A stretch of DNA of 64,000 nucleotides, from contig CAJTKA010000008.1 of assembly GCA_910576815.1 (NCBI GenBank), positions 46,118 through 110,117 of the forward strand, in the 5' to 3' direction. Source of the stretch: an uncultured Lachnospiraceae bacterium. Its GTDB lineage: Bacteria > Bacillota > Clostridia > Lachnospirales > Lachnospiraceae. Below, one piece after another: positions 61,288 to 64,000 of the stretch (position 1 is its first letter; each line of letters opens with the position of its first letter). Position numbers and translations under genes: made by a program. The notes under the pieces were generated by a model. The model saw only the letters and a list, made by a program, of their open reading frames with translations. It did not search any database and was not told where the DNA came from.

Positions 61288-62076
61288 ATGATTCAGGATA
61301 TCTTCAATGAATATGCAAAATTTCCACAGGTGCGTTCTATCGCGGTGGGCGGTTCCCGCGCCATCAAAAAGAACGACGCCTATTCGGACTATGATGTGTA
61401 TGTTTACTCTACGGAACCGATCCCTGTGGAGGAGCGGCGGCGTATTCTGGAACAACAATGCAGCAGCATGGTTTTGGATAATCATTACAGAGAGCATGAG
61501 GACATCTGTATTCTGGATGACGACAGTTCGGAACTGAATATCATTTACCGTAATTTAGATGAATTTCTGGCAAAGATCGACCGGGTAGCCGTACACTTTG
61601 AACCGCAAAACGGCTGTACCACAGGTTTGTGGCATAACTTGCTGACGGGCCGCATTGCTTACGATAAGGGCGGCCTTCTCGCGGCGGCGAAGGAGAAGTA
61701 TGACATTCCTTATCCGCAGGAGTTGAAAAATAATATCATCAGCTATCATATGAATCTGATCAAATATGGGATGCCTTCCTATATTGCCCAGATCGAAAAG
61801 GCGATGCTGCGGGGCGACATCGTAAACGTTAATCATGCGGTGCACCGTTTCCTGGATTCCTATTTCGATGTGCTTTTTGCGGCCAATGAGATGCTGCAGC
61901 CCGGGGAAAAGCGGCTGATTGAGATCTGCAGGGAGGAATGCAGGCTCCTGCCTGCAAATTTTGAACTGAATATGAAACTGTTACTGAACAATATGTGTAA
62001 GGACCCGGCAACGATCTCGATTGTCAGCACGATGGTGACGGAACTGGAGAAGGTGGTGGGGCAGGCACTGGCGTAA
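61288..62076 (+). CDS. Nucleotidyltransferase with DUF4037-like domain
   Basis: 262 residues. The N-terminal nucleotidyltransferase motif GGSRAIKKNDAYSDYDVYVY keeps GS and the DxD pair. The rest is helical and matches the DUF4037-type partner domain (KYGMPSYIAQIEKAMLRGD, HAVHRFLDSYFDVLFA). The family resembles aminoglycoside and other small-molecule nucleotidyltransferases; the substrate is unknown. GAGGGG precedes the ATG. Confidence 0.87.
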   Translation: MIQDIFNEYAKFPQVRSIAVGGSRAIKKNDAYSDYDVYVYSTEPIPVEERRRILEQQCSSMVLDNHYREHEDICILDDDSSELNIIYRNLDEFLAKIDRVAVHFEPQNGCTTGLWHNLLTGRIAYDKGGLLAAAKEKYDIPYPQELKNNIISYHMNLIKYGMPSYIAQIEKAMLRGDIVNVNHAVHRFLDSYFDVLFAANEMLQPGEKRLIEICREECRLLPANFELNMKLLLNNMCKDPATISIVSTMVTELEKVVGQALA

Positions 62077-62116
62077 CAGCTCAGTATATGGCGGCGAGGT
62101 GTAACCGTCAGCTTTT

Positions 62117-62147
62117 GGCGGCGAGGTTGCATTGCCGCCCTTTTTAT
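62117..62147 (+). terminator. Rho-independent terminator
   Basis: GGCGGC/GCCGCC stem with an 11-base loop, followed by CTTTTTATT. The block GGCGGCGAGGT occurs twice (62090 and 62117). Confidence 0.8.
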
Positions 62148-62151
62148 TGTA

Positions 62152-62196
62152 TACTAAGTCTCATGTGTGAGAATGCCAAAATACGGTATTCTCCAC
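62152..62196 (+). repeat. Partial copy of the composite hairpin repeat
   Basis: TACTAAGTCTCATGT and GAGAATGCC/GGTATTCTC match the right end of copy A, with one changed base in the second stem. It lies before argJ. Confidence 0.7.
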
Positions 62197-62234
62197 AGGG
62201 AATTGCAGGAATAGAAAAGAGGGTATAAAAGGAT

Positions 62235-63458
62235 ATGAAAATCATAGACGGCGGCGTGACGGCGGCGCAGGGATTTGAGGCGGCAGGTGTGGAAGCTGCG
62301 ATCAAGTATCAGAACAGGAAGGATATGTCCCTGATTTACAGCAGGGTGCCCTGTAAGGCGGCAGGCGTTTTTACGAGCAATGTGGTGAAAGCGGCTCCCG
62401 TTTTATGGGATAAAGAGATCGTGGCGCATTCTCCTTACGCGCAGGCGGTGGTGGTCAACGCCGGCATCGCGAATGCCTGCACGGGAAAAGAGGGCTATGC
62501 GTGCTGTGCGCGGACGGCAAAAAAGGCGGCGGCGGTGCTTACGGTTCCTGAGGACAGTGTGCTGGTGGCTTCTACGGGCGTGATCGGCTGGCAGCTTCCC
62601 TTAGAAAAGATAGAGGCAGGGATCGAAAAGCTGGCGGCAGCAAAGGCAGATACGCCGGAAGCGGGGCTGGCGGCAGTGGAAGCGATGATGACCACAGACA
62701 CGAAACCGAAGCAGGCAGCAGTGCAGATCGAGATCGGCGGGAAGACCGTGACCATCGGTGCCTGCTGTAAGGGTTCCGGCATGATCCATCCCAATATGTG
62801 CACCATGCTCGGTTTTATTGCTACGGATATCGCGATTTCCAAAGAGCTTTTGCAGGAAGCGTTGAGCGAGGACGTAAAAGATACCTTCAATATGATTTCC
62901 GTGGACGGTGATACCTCCACCAACGATACGCTGGTGATTTTGGCGAACGGTCTTGCGGGAAATGCCGAAGTCACGGAAAAGGGCAGAGATTACGAGGCAT
63001 TTCGGGAAGCCTTACACTATATCGATACGACGCTTGCCAAAAAGATGGCGGGGGATGGCGAGGGGGCGACTGCTCTCTTTGAAACAAAGGTGACAGGCGC
63101 AGCCACAAAGGAAGAAGCGAAGAGCCTTGCCAAGTCCGTGGTCTGCTCCAGCCTGACCAAGGCTATGATCTACGGCCATGACGCCAACGTGGGACGCATC
63201 ATGTGTGCCCTCGGCTACGCGGGTGTTGATTTTGACCCCGAACAGGTGGACATTTTTTGCGAGGGCGACGGCAATCGGATGCAGATCTGTCGAAACGGTA
63301 TGCTGACGGACTATAACGAGGACGAGGCCACAAAGATCCTTGCCGCCCCCGAGGTCAGCGTGATCGTGGATATGCACCGCGGCGAAGCGGAAGCGGCCGC
63401 CTGGGGGTGCGATCTCACATACGACTACGTCAAAATAAACGCGGACTATCGGAGCTAA
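62235..63458 (+). CDS. argJ: Bifunctional glutamate N-acetyltransferase/amino-acid acetyltransferase
   Basis: 407 residues. It makes N-acetylglutamate and recycles the acetyl group from acetylornithine. The self-cleavage site is visible (KGSGMIHPNMCTMLGFIATD begins near residue 177; the Thr of TMLG is the nucleophile). VNAGIANACTG and STGVIGWQLP are also typical. AAAAGGAT precedes the ATG. argB follows after 24 bp, so the two form an arginine operon. Confidence 0.97.
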   Translation: MKIIDGGVTAAQGFEAAGVEAAIKYQNRKDMSLIYSRVPCKAAGVFTSNVVKAAPVLWDKEIVAHSPYAQAVVVNAGIANACTGKEGYACCARTAKKAAAVLTVPEDSVLVASTGVIGWQLPLEKIEAGIEKLAAAKADTPEAGLAAVEAMMTTDTKPKQAAVQIEIGGKTVTIGACCKGSGMIHPNMCTMLGFIATDIAISKELLQEALSEDVKDTFNMISVDGDTSTNDTLVILANGLAGNAEVTEKGRDYEAFREALHYIDTTLAKKMAGDGEGATALFETKVTGAATKEEAKSLAKSVVCSSLTKAMIYGHDANVGRIMCALGYAGVDFDPEQVDIFCEGDGNRMQICRNGMLTDYNEDEATKILAAPEVSVIVDMHRGEAEAAAWGCDLTYDYVKINADYRS

Positions 63459-63482
63459 TAAATTTAAGAAAAGAGGCACAAT

Positions 63483-64000
63483 ATGGAACAGCAGGAAATG
63501 GACAAGATTTTGGCGAAGGCGGAAGTCCTGATCGAAGCCCTTCCCTACATTCAGAAATTCAACAGAAAGATCATCGTGGTCAAATACGGCGGCAGCGCCA
63601 TGAGCAATGAGGAGCTGCAGCAAAACGTGATCAAGGATGTGACGCTCCTTAAACTCGTTGGTTTTAAGCCTATCATCGTCCACGGCGGCGGTAAGGAGAT
63701 AAGCCGCTGGGTCGGCAAGGTCGGCAAGGAGGCGGAGTTTGTGAACGGCCTGCGCGTGACCGACGAGGAGACCATGGAGATCGCGGAGATGGTCTTAAAT
63801 AAGGTGAATAAGAATCTGGTGCGCATGGTGGAGGAGCTGGGCGTGAAGGCGGTCGGTATCAGCGGCAAGGACGCGGGGCTCTTACAGTGTAAAAAGCGCT
63901 ATGCGGACGGCCAGGACATCGGCTATGTGGGCGAGATCTGCGGCGTGGAGCCGAAGGTGCTCTATGATCTTCTGGAGAAAGATTTCCTGCCCATCGTGGC
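63483..64000 (+). CDS. argB: Acetylglutamate kinase (partial, runs off the window)
   Basis: At least 172 residues. It phosphorylates N-acetylglutamate, the second step of arginine synthesis. Signatures: KIIVVKYGGSAM, PIIVHGGGKEISRWV (nucleotide and substrate loops) and FVNGLRVTDEETMEI. AAGAGG precedes the ATG. Co-directional with argJ, as is common. Confidence 0.97.
   Translation, partial: MEQQEMDKILAKAEVLIEALPYIQKFNRKIIVVKYGGSAMSNEELQQNVIKDVTLLKLVGFKPIIVHGGGKEISRWVGKVGKEAEFVNGLRVTDEETMEIAEMVLNKVNKNLVRMVEELGVKAVGISGKDAGLLQCKKRYADGQDIGYVGEICGVEPKVLYDLLEKDFLPIV

Overview
The window looks like chromosomal DNA of a spore-forming anaerobic Firmicute, most likely a Lachnospiraceae-type clostridium. 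The evidence is the sporulation genes spoVAD and spoVAE, strong AGGAGG-type ribosome sites, many ECF sigma, LytTR and Bce-type regulators, an FMN riboswitch upstream of a ribU-type ECF transporter gene, and roughly balanced base composition with a few AT-rich islands. I saw no rRNA, tRNA, CRISPR array or complete insertion sequence.

Layout. 1-5.3 kb (minus strand): a signalling block of two histidine kinases (one cut by the window edge, one hybrid with REC and Hpt) and an HD-GYP response regulator, with three tandem palindromes in the gap. 5.5-15.7 kb (plus): SUV3-like RNA helicase, phosphopantetheinyl transferase, alpha/beta hydrolase, a sensor with two solute-binding domains plus GGDEF and EAL, DUF218 protein, TPR lipoprotein, degenerate Nudix protein and pyrF. 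15.9-18.9 kb: spoVAD with a sigma-G-like promoter, a small protein, ridA, aroK and spoVAE. 19-21.2 kb: an ECF sigma operon with membrane proteins. 21.3-30.7 kb: housekeeping and accessory genes (DegV, argG, HD hydrolase, nitroreductase, flavin reductase, ProX-type deacylase) mixed with decayed genes (TetR, serine hydrolase, DUF4143 ATPase). 30.9-31.8 kb: FMN riboswitch and ribU. 31.9-38.1 kb: small regulators, a flavin-binding protein, truncated hydrolases and a second ECF sigma/anti-sigma pair. 38.3-46.9 kb: a Bce-type antimicrobial-peptide module (response regulator, kinase, ABC ATPase, permease) that has been split by an AbrB/PIN toxin-antitoxin pair, an agr-like GHKL/LytTR pair and a membrane protein. 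46.9-50.4 kb (minus): LytTR regulator, GHKL kinase and PP2C phosphatase. 51.2-59.0 kb: an AT-rich compound defence locus, Fic - hsdM - hsdS - mntA - hepT - hsdR. 59.1-64 kb: coiled-coil protein, MATE transporter, nucleotidyltransferase, then argJ and the start of argB.

Structure beyond genes. (1) The 10-mer TTATGTAAAC occurs ten times on both strands, in genes and between them, far above chance. (2) A composite two-hairpin repeat of about 95 bp is present in three full intergenic copies and several partial ones. (3) Operator-like sites include a TNACA-N4-TGTAA site before the Bce-type transporter genes, a triple TGACA-N4-TGTCA array near 4.17 kb, tandem direct repeats before two LytTR regulator genes, and an ECF-type promoter before an ECF sigma gene.
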